NCBI RefSeq assembly: GCF_014193655.1
Contig: NZ_JACHZQ010000001.1
Coordinates: forward strand, 1,116,001 to 1,180,000
DNA length: 64,000 nucleotides
Direction of reading: 5' to 3'
Source: Rhizobium sp. BK313
Lineage (GTDB): Bacteria; Pseudomonadota; Alphaproteobacteria; Rhizobiales; Rhizobiaceae
Position 1 is the stretch's first letter; each line of letters begins with the position of its first letter. Positions 17,114 through 25,543 of this stretch are shown piece after piece. A program made the translations under genes and the position numbers. The notes beneath the pieces were generated by a model. That model was given only the letters and a program-made list of their open reading frames with translations, was not told the DNA's origin and made no database searches.

Positions 17114-18090
17114 TGACCGACGAACACTTGCTTATCCTCATTCTGGCATTGCTATTGGACCGAATCATCGGCGATCCCGATTGGCTGTGGCAGCGCGTGC
17201 CGCATCCCGTCGTACTGTTCGGCAGGGCGATTTCCTTCTTCGACCGCCATTTCAACGCAAAAGAACTGCCGGGTTTGACGCGCCGCCGCAACGGCGTGAT
17301 GTCGATCGTCGCGCTGCTGTTCGGCGCGGTCATTGCCGGCTGGGCCGTGCATGGACTGCTCGCCTTTTTCGGCTGGCTCGGCATCTTGGTCGAGGCAGGG
17401 CTGGTGGCGATCTTCCTGGCGCAGAAGAGCCTGGCCGACCATGTCGGCGAGGTATCAAAGGCGTTGCGCAGCGAGGGATTGGACGGTGGACGCCGCGCCG
17501 TATCGCGTATCGTCGGCCGTGATCCAGAAACGTTGGATGAGCCCGGCGTTTGCCGCGCCGCGATCGAGAGCCTTGCCGAGAATTTCTCGGATGGCGTCGT
17601 GGCGCCGGCGCTCTGGTATGCCGTTTTCGGCCTGCCGGGCCTGTTTGTCTACAAGATGCTGAATACCGCCGATTCGATGATCGGCCATAAATCCGAGACC
17701 TATATCGACTTCGGCTGGGCTGCCGCCCGGCTGGACGACATCGCCAACTGGCCGGCCGCGCGGCTGTCGATTCTGTTGATTGCCGCCGGCGCACTCGCCA
17801 AGAAGGGGATTTCGGCGCTCGGCAATACCATTCGCGTTGCGGTCCGTGACGGCGGGCTGCATCGGTCGCCGAATTCGGGCCGGCCGGAAGCGGCGATGGC
17901 GGGGGCCCTGGATATCCAGCTTGCCGGGCCGCGCGTCTATGGCGGCCAGGTCGTGCGCGAACCGATGATCAACGGTTCCGGCCGCGATATCGCCACCGTC
18001 AGCGATGTCGAGGCCGGCATCTCGATCTTCTATTCGGCATGCACAATGCTGACGCTCGTTGCCTTTATCGCCTTCCTGTTGCTGTTGTAA
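17110..18090 (+). CDS. cobD: Adenosylcobinamide-phosphate synthase (CbiB type)
   Basis: This membrane enzyme of 326 residues attaches the aminopropanol moiety to the f side chain of adenosylcobyric acid. The N-terminal LLDRIIGDPDWLWQRVPHPV is the family signature. NFSDGVVAPALWYAVFGLPG and LNTADSMIGHKSETYIDFGW are the conserved central blocks, and several hydrophobic segments (about residues 60-105 and the C-terminus) indicate membrane insertion. The frame extends upstream into cobC; I use the ATG at 17110, which overlaps the cobC stop by four bases. It is the last gene of the cobA operon. Confidence 0.93.
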   Translation: MMTDEHLLILILALLLDRIIGDPDWLWQRVPHPVVLFGRAISFFDRHFNAKELPGLTRRRNGVMSIVALLFGAVIAGWAVHGLLAFFGWLGILVEAGLVAIFLAQKSLADHVGEVSKALRSEGLDGGRRAVSRIVGRDPETLDEPGVCRAAIESLAENFSDGVVAPALWYAVFGLPGLFVYKMLNTADSMIGHKSETYIDFGWAAARLDDIANWPAARLSILLIAAGALAKKGISALGNTIRVAVRDGGLHRSPNSGRPEAAMAGALDIQLAGPRVYGGQVVREPMINGSGRDIATVSDVEAGISIFYSACTMLTLVAFIAFLLLL

Positions 18091-18212
18091 TTGGCCGGTC
18101 CGCATTAACGAATTGTTCATTATCTGTATTAATCTAGTATAATTAGAGAGGTGATAGTTTTTCCGTCCGTCGGAATTGTTTCAAAAAGAAGCAAACGATG
18201 GAAGGGGACAAG

Positions 18213-18641
18213 ATGAAACGAATACTGGCAGCCGCTGCCGCATGTCTATGCCTGCAGTTTCATGTCGCTTCAGCACAGGCTGCGACTGTTCTTGCCAATA
18301 TTGATCTCCGATCGCAGACGATGACCGTTTCCGAGGACGGCGTTCTCAAGTATCGCTGGAAGGTATCGACGGCACGCAGGGGCTATGTGACCCCAACCGG
18401 TTCCTATACGGCGAAATGGCTGTCGCGCGATCATCGCTCGAAGAAATACGACAATGCGCCTATGCCTTATGCGGTGTTTTTCAATGGCGGCTATGCAGTG
18501 CACGGCACCTATGAGCTGAAGCATCTCGGCCGGCCCGCCTCGCATGGCTGCGTCCGTCTCGAGCCGCGAAACGCCGCGACTTTCTTCTCGTTGACATCGG
18601 AGGTGGGCCTGAGCAACACGCGTATCGTCATCAACCAATGA
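18213..18641 (+). CDS. Secreted L,D-transpeptidase (YkuD domain)
   Basis: This is a 142-residue exported protein that probably forms 3-3 peptidoglycan crosslinks or attaches proteins to the wall. An N-terminal signal peptide (residues 1-24, ending around SAQAA) precedes a short YkuD catalytic domain. The histidine of YAVHGTYELKHLGRPASHG and the catalytic Cys113 in SHGCVRL match the family. The ATG at 18213 has AAGGGG at good spacing; an ATG at 18198 would add five residues. It is monocistronic, preceded by an AT-rich segment at 18110-18180. The short length means there is no LysM or other substrate-binding domain. Confidence 0.92.
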   Translation: MKRILAAAAACLCLQFHVASAQAATVLANIDLRSQTMTVSEDGVLKYRWKVSTARRGYVTPTGSYTAKWLSRDHRSKKYDNAPMPYAVFFNGGYAVHGTYELKHLGRPASHGCVRLEPRNAATFFSLTSEVGLSNTRIVINQ

Positions 18642-18894
18642 TCGTCGCTTGCTCTTTGCTCGGGCGATATGGGTGGGATTGCAACTAATTTGCTTTGCTT
18701 TGTCGCTAAGCCGCAATACTGCCGCATCTTGCCCGCATGTCGGCCGTTATTCCGGCAATTGTGCATCGGAAGTATCTTTGCTGTTTAGGCAACAGTGCTT
18801 CGCCAAATTACGGGGGTCTCGGGTGGAAACCATTGGCTTTTGGAATGGATTTCCCTATGAGGAGGGTTGAATTATCATTTCAAGAGGTATGGGC

Positions 18895-19173
18895 GTGACT
18901 GCTACATTCGACAAAGTTGCCGACATCATCGCTGAGACAAGCGAAATCGACCGTGAAACGATCACCCCAGAGAGCCACACGATCGACGACCTCGGCATCG
19001 ATAGCCTCGATTTCCTGGACATCGTCTTTGCCATCGACAAGGAATTCGGCATCAAGATTCCGCTGGAACAATGGACGCAGGAAGTCAACGAGGGCAAGGT
19101 TTCGACCGAGGAATACTTCGTCCTCAAGAATCTCTGCGCCAAGATCGACGAACTGCGCGCCGCCAAGGGCTGA
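18895..19173 (+). CDS. acpXL: Specialised acyl carrier protein AcpXL
   Basis: AcpXL carries the very-long-chain 27-hydroxyoctacosanoate that rhizobia attach to lipid A. The 92-residue protein has the phosphopantetheine serine at Ser37 in [10 protein letters not shown]. It has the long C-terminal part ([18 protein letters not shown]) typical of AcpXL, not of housekeeping AcpP. I choose the GTG at 18895, giving an [12 protein letters not shown] start with AGAGG seven bases upstream; an ATG at 18889 lies too close to that site. It is the first gene of the six-gene VLCFA cluster and is separated from fabZXL by a hairpin. Confidence 0.95.
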
Positions 19174-19196
19174 GCAACGTCTTTGCTTTTTTTGAC

Positions 19197-19227
19197 GCCC
19201 AGCCGCTCCTGAATATGGCGGCCGGGC
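19197..19227 (+). terminator. Hairpin between acpXL and fabZXL (partial terminator)
   Basis: Arms GCCCAGCCGC and GCGGCCGGGC (one mismatch) enclose an 11-base loop 24 bases after acpXL. A T-run (TTTTTTT, 19187-19193) lies before the stem, not after it, and GGTTTCATTCTT follows. It could lower expression of the enzymes relative to the carrier protein. The role is inferred. Confidence 0.45.
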
Positions 19228-19295
19228 GGTTTCATTCTTAACTATCGTATCCTGCCCGGGCCATAACGTGTCACCGGGTCGGATCGGAGGCGTTG

Positions 19296-19769
19296 ATGCT
19301 GCTGGAATATTTCCAGATGATTGACCGGGTCGAATCGGTCGATCTGTCCAAGGGCCTTTTGAAGGCGCATTCGGTTGTCCCGGCGAAGAGCCCTGTTTTC
19401 GAAGGCCATTTTCCCGGCATGCCGCTTGTTCCCGGCGTCCTCCTGATCGAAACCATGGCACAGGCGTCGGGCATGCTCGTGCTCGCGGCGACGAAATTTG
19501 CCTATATGCCGTTCCTGATGTCAGTCGACGGCGCCAAGATGCGCACCTTCGTCGAGCCGGAAGCCGAACTCGACATCGTTGCGGAACTGGAGCATGACGG
19601 TTCGGGCTTTGCGGTGACCAAGGCGCGGATCACCATAGCCGGCAAGAAGATCTGCGATGCGCAGTTGAAGCTGCGCACCATGCCGTTTAATGAGGTGCCG
19701 CTCGCCGATATCGTGCGCAAGCGGGCAGGCGAGGTTGGGCTTCTCGATGCCATCGCCGCCAATGGCTGA
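19296..19769 (+). CDS. fabZXL: 3-hydroxyacyl-ACP dehydratase FabZXL
   Basis: This is a hotdog-fold dehydratase acting in elongation of the lipid A very-long-chain acyl group on AcpXL. The 157-residue protein has the FabZ active-site signature GHFPGMPLVPGVLLIETMAQ, with His38 and Glu52 as expected catalytic residues. GGAGG at 19286-19290 points to the ATG at 19296 in preference to the TTG at 19293. It lies between acpXL and the two condensing enzymes. A housekeeping fabZ is expected elsewhere, so this copy is probably specific to the C28 chain. Confidence 0.9.
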   Translation: MLLEYFQMIDRVESVDLSKGLLKAHSVVPAKSPVFEGHFPGMPLVPGVLLIETMAQASGMLVLAATKFAYMPFLMSVDGAKMRTFVEPEAELDIVAELEHDGSGFAVTKARITIAGKKICDAQLKLRTMPFNEVPLADIVRKRAGEVGLLDAIAANG

Positions 19770-19812
19770 GGTTTCCGGCTTGCATGGCGCCGCATTCTAA
19801 GAGGATTGATGA

Positions 19813-21018
19813 ATGAGCAAGGCTCAGAATGATGTGGTGATCACGGGTATCGGTATCGTTACCTGTCAGGGCGTCGGCAAGGATGCGCATGTCGCCGTGC
19901 TGACATCGGACAAGGTGCCGCCGACCATCGTCGAAACCGAGAAATTCAAGCCCTATCCCGTGCATCCGTTGCCGGAGATCGACTGGTCGCAGCAGATCCC
20001 GAAGCGCGGCGATCAACGGCAGATGGAAAACTGGCAGCGTATTGGCGTCTTCACTGCTGGCCTGGCGCTGGATGATGCAGGATTCAAGGACGATCTCGAG
20101 GCTTGCGGCAGCATGGACATGATCGTTGCGGCCGGTGGTGGCGAGCGCGATCTCAATGTCGATACGCTGATTGTCGACGAGGGCCTGAAGCGCAACGACC
20201 GCGAGCTGCTTCTGAACGAGAAGCTGACGACCGAGCTCCGTCCAACGCTGTTCCTGGCACAGCTTTCCAATCTGCTCGCCGGCAATATTTCCATCGTTCA
20301 CAAAGTCACTGGTTCGTCGCGGACCTTCATGGGCGAGGAGGCTTCGGGCATCTCCGCCGTCGAAACCGCTTTCCATCGTATCAAGTCGGGCGAATCGAGC
20401 CATGCATTGGTGGGCGGCGCGTTTTCGGCTGAGCGTCTGGACATGATCCTGTTGATCGAGTCGGTCAATGCACATGCCCTCGGCGATTGGCATCCCATCT
20501 GGTCGCGCAAGTCGGAAGACGGCGGCGGCATGATCATGGGATCACTGAGCGCCTTCCTCGTGCTGGAATCGCGTGCCCATGCGGAAGGCCGGGGGGCGCT
20601 CATCTATGCGACCATCGATGCAGTCGAGGGCGATCGCGGTCGCCGTGACGACGGCAAGTTCGAGGCGCGGCTGGAGCGCATGCTTACGCCCGCCAAGCAG
20701 GGCCAGGAAGAGTCGACCGTTGTCTTTTCAGGCACCACAGCGATCCCCGATCTTGCCAAGCGCGAAAAAGCCGTGCTCGAAGCACAGCTTCCGGCCGCCG
20801 CTATTCGCGCCTATTCCGGCATTTCTGGTCATGGGCTGGAGAGCCAGTTTCCGCTCGGAATCGCTTTCGCAGCGCTTGCCGTCGCCAACAAGGCCAAGGT
20901 GCCGCCCTTCGATACGACGCACGAAAAGCCGATGGCAGCCGGCGCGCGTAAGGCTGTCGTGACTACCATTGGTCATGCGCGCGGAGAAGGCGTCGCTGTA
21001 CTTTCAGCCGAAGCGTGA
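19813..21018 (+). CDS. fabF2XL: KAS-like protein lacking the catalytic cysteine (FabF2XL)
   Basis: This 401-residue protein has a beta-ketoacyl-ACP synthase fold (DVVITGIGIVTCQGVGKDAH start, LVLESRAHAEGRG), but its active site is altered. Where FabF1XL next door has ACASG, this protein has EEASG, so the nucleophilic cysteine is replaced by Glu176. The HGTST histidine region reads FSGTTAIP. Only the second histidine survives, in SGISGHGLES. This resembles the chain-length-factor subunit of type II polyketide synthases, so a heterodimer with FabF1XL is a reasonable inference. It is 12 bases from fabF1XL and clearly coexpressed. Confidence 0.88.
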   Translation: MSKAQNDVVITGIGIVTCQGVGKDAHVAVLTSDKVPPTIVETEKFKPYPVHPLPEIDWSQQIPKRGDQRQMENWQRIGVFTAGLALDDAGFKDDLEACGSMDMIVAAGGGERDLNVDTLIVDEGLKRNDRELLLNEKLTTELRPTLFLAQLSNLLAGNISIVHKVTGSSRTFMGEEASGISAVETAFHRIKSGESSHALVGGAFSAERLDMILLIESVNAHALGDWHPIWSRKSEDGGGMIMGSLSAFLVLESRAHAEGRGALIYATIDAVEGDRGRRDDGKFEARLERMLTPAKQGQEESTVVFSGTTAIPDLAKREKAVLEAQLPAAAIRAYSGISGHGLESQFPLGIAFAALAVANKAKVPPFDTTHEKPMAAGARKAVVTTIGHARGEGVAVLSAEA

Positions 21019-21030
21019 GGAGTTAAGATC

Positions 21031-22317
21031 ATGACCGCATCCGCCTATAAGGATCATCTTGGCCGCCCGATCGTCGCCGTTACCGGCATGGGCATCATCA
21101 CCTCGCTCGGCCAGGGATTGCAGGATAATTGGAACGCGCTTTCTTCAGGTACGTCTGGCATCCACGGCATCACCCGCTTCCCGACCGACGGGCTTTCGAC
21201 GCGCATTGCCGGCACGGTGGATTTCATCGACATCCCGGTGCCGAACGCCGTCGAGCGCTCCTATGCCTTCGCCCGCGAGACCACGATCGAGGCGTTGGCC
21301 CAAGCCGGCATTTCCGGCGATTTCAATGCGCCGCTTTTCCTTGCCGCACCACCGATCGAACCGGAATGGAGCGCGCGCTTCGATCTGGCCGACCGTTCGC
21401 CGCCGGCGGATCATCCCGGCGATGTTTATGAGCGCTTCCTTGCCGCAATGCGTGAGCGCCCCGATCCGGCATTCCACGAGGCAGCCCTGTTCGGTGCCAT
21501 TTCCGAGCGTCTTGCCGACCGTTTCGGCACGCGCGGCCTGCCTGTAACCCTATCCACCGCCTGTGCATCGGGCGTTACCGCGATCCAGCTCGGCATCGAG
21601 GCAATCCGGCAGGGCCGCACGACGCGAGCGCTGACGGTCGCGACTGATGGCTCGCTCAGTGCCGAAGCGCTGATCCGCTTTTCGCTGCTTTCGGCGCTGT
21701 CGACGCAAAACGACCCGCCGACCAAGGCATCCAAGCCGTTCAGCAAGGATCGCGACGGCTTTGTCATCGCAGAAGGTGCCGCAACGCTGGTGTTGGAATC
21801 ACTGGAATCAGCACTGGCCCGCGGTGCGAAGATCCTCGGCATCATGAAGGGTGCCGGCGACAAGGCCGATTCCTTCCACCGTACGCGCTCGTCGCCGGAC
21901 GGCGGCCCCGCGATCGCAACGATCCGGGCTGCTCTTACCGATGCGGGAATGGCGGAGACCGATATCGGTTATATCAACGCGCACGGCACCTCGACGCCGG
22001 AAAACGACAAGATGGAATACGGTTCGATGTCCGCCGTCTTTGGTGAACGGTTGCCGACTATCCCCGTATCGTCCAACAAGTCGATGATCGGCCACACGCT
22101 TACGGCAGCCGGCGCGGTCGAAGCCGTGTTCTCGCTGCAGACGATGCTCACTGGTACGCTGCCGCCGACCATCAACTACAACAATCCCGATCCGTCGATC
22201 ATTCTCGACGTCGTGCCGAACAAGAAGCGCGAAAAGCAGGTAGGCGCCATCCTTTCGAACTCCTTCGGGTTCGGCGGACAGAACGCCAGCCTTGTCATGG
22301 CGCTCGAACCGGCTTAA
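21031..22317 (+). CDS. fabF1XL: 3-oxoacyl-ACP synthase FabF1XL (active condensing enzyme)
   Basis: This is a 428-residue KAS II-type condensing enzyme of the lipid A VLCFA cluster. The full Cys-His-His triad is present: Cys178 in LSTACASGVTA, the histidine of NAHGTSTPENDKMEY, and the histidine of SSNKSMIGHTLTAAGAVE. The C-terminal SNSFGFGGQNASLVM block is also intact. A long insertion (about residues 95-165, from DLADRSPPADHPGD) distinguishes it from housekeeping FabF. The start follows GAGGAG at 21018-21023. It probably extends acyl-AcpXL with malonyl units, paired with the cysteine-less neighbour. Confidence 0.93.
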   Translation: MTASAYKDHLGRPIVAVTGMGIITSLGQGLQDNWNALSSGTSGIHGITRFPTDGLSTRIAGTVDFIDIPVPNAVERSYAFARETTIEALAQAGISGDFNAPLFLAAPPIEPEWSARFDLADRSPPADHPGDVYERFLAAMRERPDPAFHEAALFGAISERLADRFGTRGLPVTLSTACASGVTAIQLGIEAIRQGRTTRALTVATDGSLSAEALIRFSLLSALSTQNDPPTKASKPFSKDRDGFVIAEGAATLVLESLESALARGAKILGIMKGAGDKADSFHRTRSSPDGGPAIATIRAALTDAGMAETDIGYINAHGTSTPENDKMEYGSMSAVFGERLPTIPVSSNKSMIGHTLTAAGAVEAVFSLQTMLTGTLPPTINYNNPDPSIILDVVPNKKREKQVGAILSNSFGFGGQNASLVMALEPA

Positions 22318-22371
22318 TCGGGCCTTCGAAGAAAAAGACATTACTGCGCCCGAGGGGCGGGGGATTTTGCC

Positions 22372-23400
22372 ATGCGCGCTTTGCAATTGATCGACGACCG
22401 CAAACTTGAGATCACCGATCTACCAGAGCCCGAGGCTCCTGGTGCGGGTGAGGTGACCCTGCGCGTCAAAGCGGTCGCGCTCAATCATATCGATGTCTGG
22501 GGTTGGCGCGGGATGGCGTTCGCCAAGCGCAAGATGCCGCTCGTCATCGGTGCGGAAGCCGCCGGCGTCGTCGAAGCGATCGGACCGGGGGTCGCCAATG
22601 TGCTGCCGGGCCAGCTCGTGTCGATCTATGGTGCGCGCACCTGCGGGCTCTGCCGCCATTGCCGTGAAGGCCGCGACAACCTCTGCGAACATGTCGGCGG
22701 CGTACATGGTTTCCATCTCGATGGTTTCGCACAGGAGAAGGTCAATCTGCCGGCACGCCTGCTGGTCCCGGCTCCTCCCGGTGTCGATGCGATCGGTGCG
22801 GCACTGGCGCCGGTCACCTTCGGCACTGTCGAGCATATGCTGTTCGATAACGCCAAGCTGGAGCCGGGTGAAACTATTCTCGTCCATGCCGGCGGTTCCG
22901 GCATCGGCACGGCTGCAATCCAGCTTGCCAAGAAGATCGGCTGCACCGTCATTACGACGGTCGGCTCCGACGACAAGATCGAGAAGGCCAAGGCGCTCGG
23001 CGCCGATCACGTCATAAACTATCGCACCGACCGCTTCGAAGGCGTCGTGCGCAAACTGACCAAGAAGAAGGGCGTCGACGTCGTCTTCGAACATGTCGGG
23101 AAAGATACGTGGGCCGGTTCGATGCTGTGCATGAAGCGCGGCGGACGTCTCGTTACCTGCGGCTCGACCTCGGGCGTCTCCACCGAGATGAACCTGATGA
23201 TGTTGTTCCAGCAGCAGTTGAAGCTGCTCGGCTCCTTCGGCTGTCGGATGGAAAACATGGCGAATGCCATGCAAAAGATGGCGCGCGGACTGGTGCATCC
23301 GGTGATCGACACCGAAGTGAGCTTTGGCGATATCGACCGGGCGCTGGAGCGGATGGAATCGCGCCAGATTTTCGGCAAGATCATTCTCAAGATGGATTAA
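22372..23400 (+). CDS. adh2XL: Zinc-type alcohol dehydrogenase / quinone oxidoreductase-like Adh2XL
   Basis: This is a 342-residue medium-chain dehydrogenase. The N-terminal GroES-like domain carries the structural zinc cysteines in CGLCRHCREGRDNLCEH, and the NAD(P)-binding Rossmann motif is ILVHAGGSGIGTAAIQLAKK (about residues 166-185). The catalytic-zinc position is HIDVWGWRGM, where a conserved cysteine is replaced, so the enzyme may act more like an enoyl reductase. In the VLCFA cluster it could supply the enoyl-reduction step or oxidise the terminal group. It lies 54 bases after fabF1XL and just before lpxXL. Confidence 0.85.
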   Translation: MRALQLIDDRKLEITDLPEPEAPGAGEVTLRVKAVALNHIDVWGWRGMAFAKRKMPLVIGAEAAGVVEAIGPGVANVLPGQLVSIYGARTCGLCRHCREGRDNLCEHVGGVHGFHLDGFAQEKVNLPARLLVPAPPGVDAIGAALAPVTFGTVEHMLFDNAKLEPGETILVHAGGSGIGTAAIQLAKKIGCTVITTVGSDDKIEKAKALGADHVINYRTDRFEGVVRKLTKKKGVDVVFEHVGKDTWAGSMLCMKRGGRLVTCGSTSGVSTEMNLMMLFQQQLKLLGSFGCRMENMANAMQKMARGLVHPVIDTEVSFGDIDRALERMESRQIFGKIILKMD

Positions 23401-23405
23401 CCGGC

Positions 23406-24353
23406 GTGAAGCTCGTCCTTACCCGGATCGTGCTTGCCGTCAGGCATTTCCGTCAATGGCTGATCGCCCAGATCATCTTCGGCTTTCTGAATTTCCTGAA
23501 GCTGTTTCCGGCAGACGGCGGCATCAACTTCGCTGATTGGCTGACCCGCAAGATCGGGCCGCGCATGCGCCGGCACAAGCTGATGATGACCAATCTGCGC
23601 AACGCTTTTCCTGAGAAGAGCGAGGCAGAAATCGGCCAGATTGCGCTGGCGAGTTGGGGCAATATGGGGCGACTGGCGGCGGAATATGTCTTCCTTGACC
23701 GGCTGTTCGATTTCGATCCATTCAGCGAGGAGCCGGGCCGTATCGAGGTATCCGGCATTCCGATCTTTCTCGATCTCAGGGAAAATCCGCGGCCGTTTAT
23801 CGTCTTTACCGGGCATACCGGCAATTTCGAGCTGCTGCCGGTCGCGGGAGCGTCCTTCGGACTGAAGGTCACCGTGCTTTTTCGCCCCCCGAACAATCCC
23901 TACGTGGCACAGAAGGTTTTCGATTTTCGCGCCAAGCGCATGGGTAACCTCGTGCCCTCGCATGCGGGATCGTCTTTCACCCTGGCGCGGCAATTGGAGG
24001 CCGGCGGCGGCGTCGGCGTGCTGGTCGACCAGAAATTTCGCAAGGGGTTGAAGACGCTGTTCTTCGGTCGCGACGTCAAGACCAATCCGCTGCTGCCGAA
24101 ACTGGTCCGTCAGTTCGATTGCGAGGTTTACCCAGCTCGCTGCATCCGGTTGCCCGGCAATCGCTATCGGCTGGAGATCGAACCGAGACTGGAGATGCCC
24201 CGCGACGAGCGCGGCAATCTCAATTTGCCCGCGACGGCGCAGTTGCTGAACGACAAGGTAGAAAGCTGGGTGAGGGAGTATCCTGAGCAGTGGCTGTGGT
24301 ATCACGACCGCTGGAATATCAAAAAGTCTGTTTTTAAGAAATTACTTAAATAA
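23406..24353 (+). CDS. lpxXL: Very-long-chain lipid A acyltransferase LpxXL
   Basis: LpxXL transfers 27-hydroxyoctacosanoate from AcpXL to the lipid A precursor at the inner membrane. The 315-residue protein is an LpxL/HtrB-family acyltransferase with an N-terminal hydrophobic anchor (about residues 5-30), the catalytic HTGNFE motif (His137, Glu142), VLVDQKFRKGLKTLFFG and the C-terminal YPEQWLWYHDRW block. The start is a GTG five bases after the adh2XL stop. The open frame continues upstream in adh2XL but is not gene-like there. It is the last enzyme of the cluster. Confidence 0.92.
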   Translation: MKLVLTRIVLAVRHFRQWLIAQIIFGFLNFLKLFPADGGINFADWLTRKIGPRMRRHKLMMTNLRNAFPEKSEAEIGQIALASWGNMGRLAAEYVFLDRLFDFDPFSEEPGRIEVSGIPIFLDLRENPRPFIVFTGHTGNFELLPVAGASFGLKVTVLFRPPNNPYVAQKVFDFRAKRMGNLVPSHAGSSFTLARQLEAGGGVGVLVDQKFRKGLKTLFFGRDVKTNPLLPKLVRQFDCEVYPARCIRLPGNRYRLEIEPRLEMPRDERGNLNLPATAQLLNDKVESWVREYPEQWLWYHDRWNIKKSVFKKLLK

Positions 24354-24607
24354 AACCATTCGTAGCAGAATGAACCAATGTAAGGCCGATGAGGTCCCAT
24401 ATTTGACCTTGGGTAAGTCTTGCCTTTCGAAAAATTCGCCTTCCCCGAGAACTTCAATTCACCAGGATTGAATGTGAGGGTAAGTCATGTTATTTCAATC
24501 GCAAGAAAGTTTGGCGAGATAGCGGACGCCAGGCTGAAGATTCTTGGTCATGGTCGTGTCGGGATGAGGCCCGATGCTGAACTATGGGCAAGGACAGGAG
24601 GGCAACT

Positions 24608-25342
24608 TTGCTGGCACTCTTTCATGCCTTCTCCATGAAATGCACCCAGATTCAACGGGCGATCAAACTGGGTGATGATGAACTTGTAGGTTCACTTGAT
24701 CGCGAATTGGAGCCGCTCGTCACAGCGATCCTAGCCTATAAAGCCACCAGTCTTCTCGAAATGTACATGCAGTTGCAATTTATGAGCAATCTCATCCGCG
24801 AGGAATCGGATGACCGCTCACGGGTGGTGCGCAATTCTGCGTCTTTGTCTTCGTTGATCGATCGCTATTTCGGCGGCGCCAGCGAGGCTGCGGCCGAAGT
24901 GCTGATGGCGTTTTCCACAGAGAAAAACGAGCACGTCGGCGAGGTTGCGGGTTTCGACGAAGACAACGTTTTGAACGATGTCATTCTCGACAGCCTGCCG
25001 GACCGTGTCGCCGTCATCACTCGCGATTATCGCTATCTCTACAGCAATGCGGCCAACTCCGAATTCCTGGAGTCGAAACCGATCGAGCTGGTCGGCCGGC
25101 ACCTCTCAGAGTTCATCGGTCCCGAACGGTTTGAAAACAGCGTCAAGATCAAGCTCGACGCGTGCTTTGCTGGCGAGACGGTTGATTGCCTCTATCCGGC
25201 CTATCGCCCGGCAGAGGCAAACAAGACCTTGCATTGCCGGATGACGCCGCTGCGTGCGACCAAGTCGAGAGGCGAAGTGATCGGCGCTCTGTTGGTCGTG
25301 CATGAAGTCGGCGTTGTTCCGGCGAACATGCTGGTGGCTTGA
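24608..25342 (+). CDS. PAS-domain protein
   Basis: This is a 244-residue cytoplasmic protein. The first 120 residues are helical and charged, and a PAS domain follows from about residue 125 (LPDRVAVITRDYRYLYSNAANSE, then GRHLSEFIGPERFEN), ending with a redox/ligand-type strand pattern up to GALLVVHEVGV. There is no histidine kinase, GGDEF or helix-turn-helix output domain, so it probably works through a partner. GGAGGG at 24597-24602 supports the TTG at 24608; an ATG at 24584 would add eight residues. The 254-base gap before it shows no other gene. No function is known to me. Confidence 0.75.
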   Translation: MLALFHAFSMKCTQIQRAIKLGDDELVGSLDRELEPLVTAILAYKATSLLEMYMQLQFMSNLIREESDDRSRVVRNSASLSSLIDRYFGGASEAAAEVLMAFSTEKNEHVGEVAGFDEDNVLNDVILDSLPDRVAVITRDYRYLYSNAANSEFLESKPIELVGRHLSEFIGPERFENSVKIKLDACFAGETVDCLYPAYRPAEANKTLHCRMTPLRATKSRGEVIGALLVVHEVGVVPANMLVA

Positions 25343-25351
25343 CCGGTCCAT

Positions 25352-25543
25352 TCAGGCTCCGAACAATAGACGTTCGATCACGCCCGCAAATGTGCGGGCG
25401 CTTATGTAGTTGTCCTCTTCCTCTTCGTCATCGAAAGCCGAGGAACCGACCTTCGAGTCTCTTGCTACGAATTCGTTTTCGCTCCCATCCACCTCGCATT
25501 CGAAGCAAAGGCAGCGGAAGTCTATGGCGTGGGGTTCGCTCAT
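25352..25543 (-). CDS. Possible small Cys-containing protein coupled to the zinc GTPase
   Basis: A 63-codon frame begins at an ATG overlapping the stop of the upstream CobW-family GTPase (ATGA), the same coupling seen at many real junctions in this window. The product is acidic (DDEEEEDN) and has three closely spaced cysteines (CLCFEC) near residues 11-16, which could bind a metal. I recognise no family. A hairpin with arms CGCCCGCA/TGCGGGCG (25381-25400) lies within its 3' part, so it may instead be terminator territory. Confidence 0.45.
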   Translation of the reverse strand: MSEPHAIDFRCLCFECEVDGSENEFVARDSKVGSSAFDDEEEEDNYISARTFAGVIERLLFGA

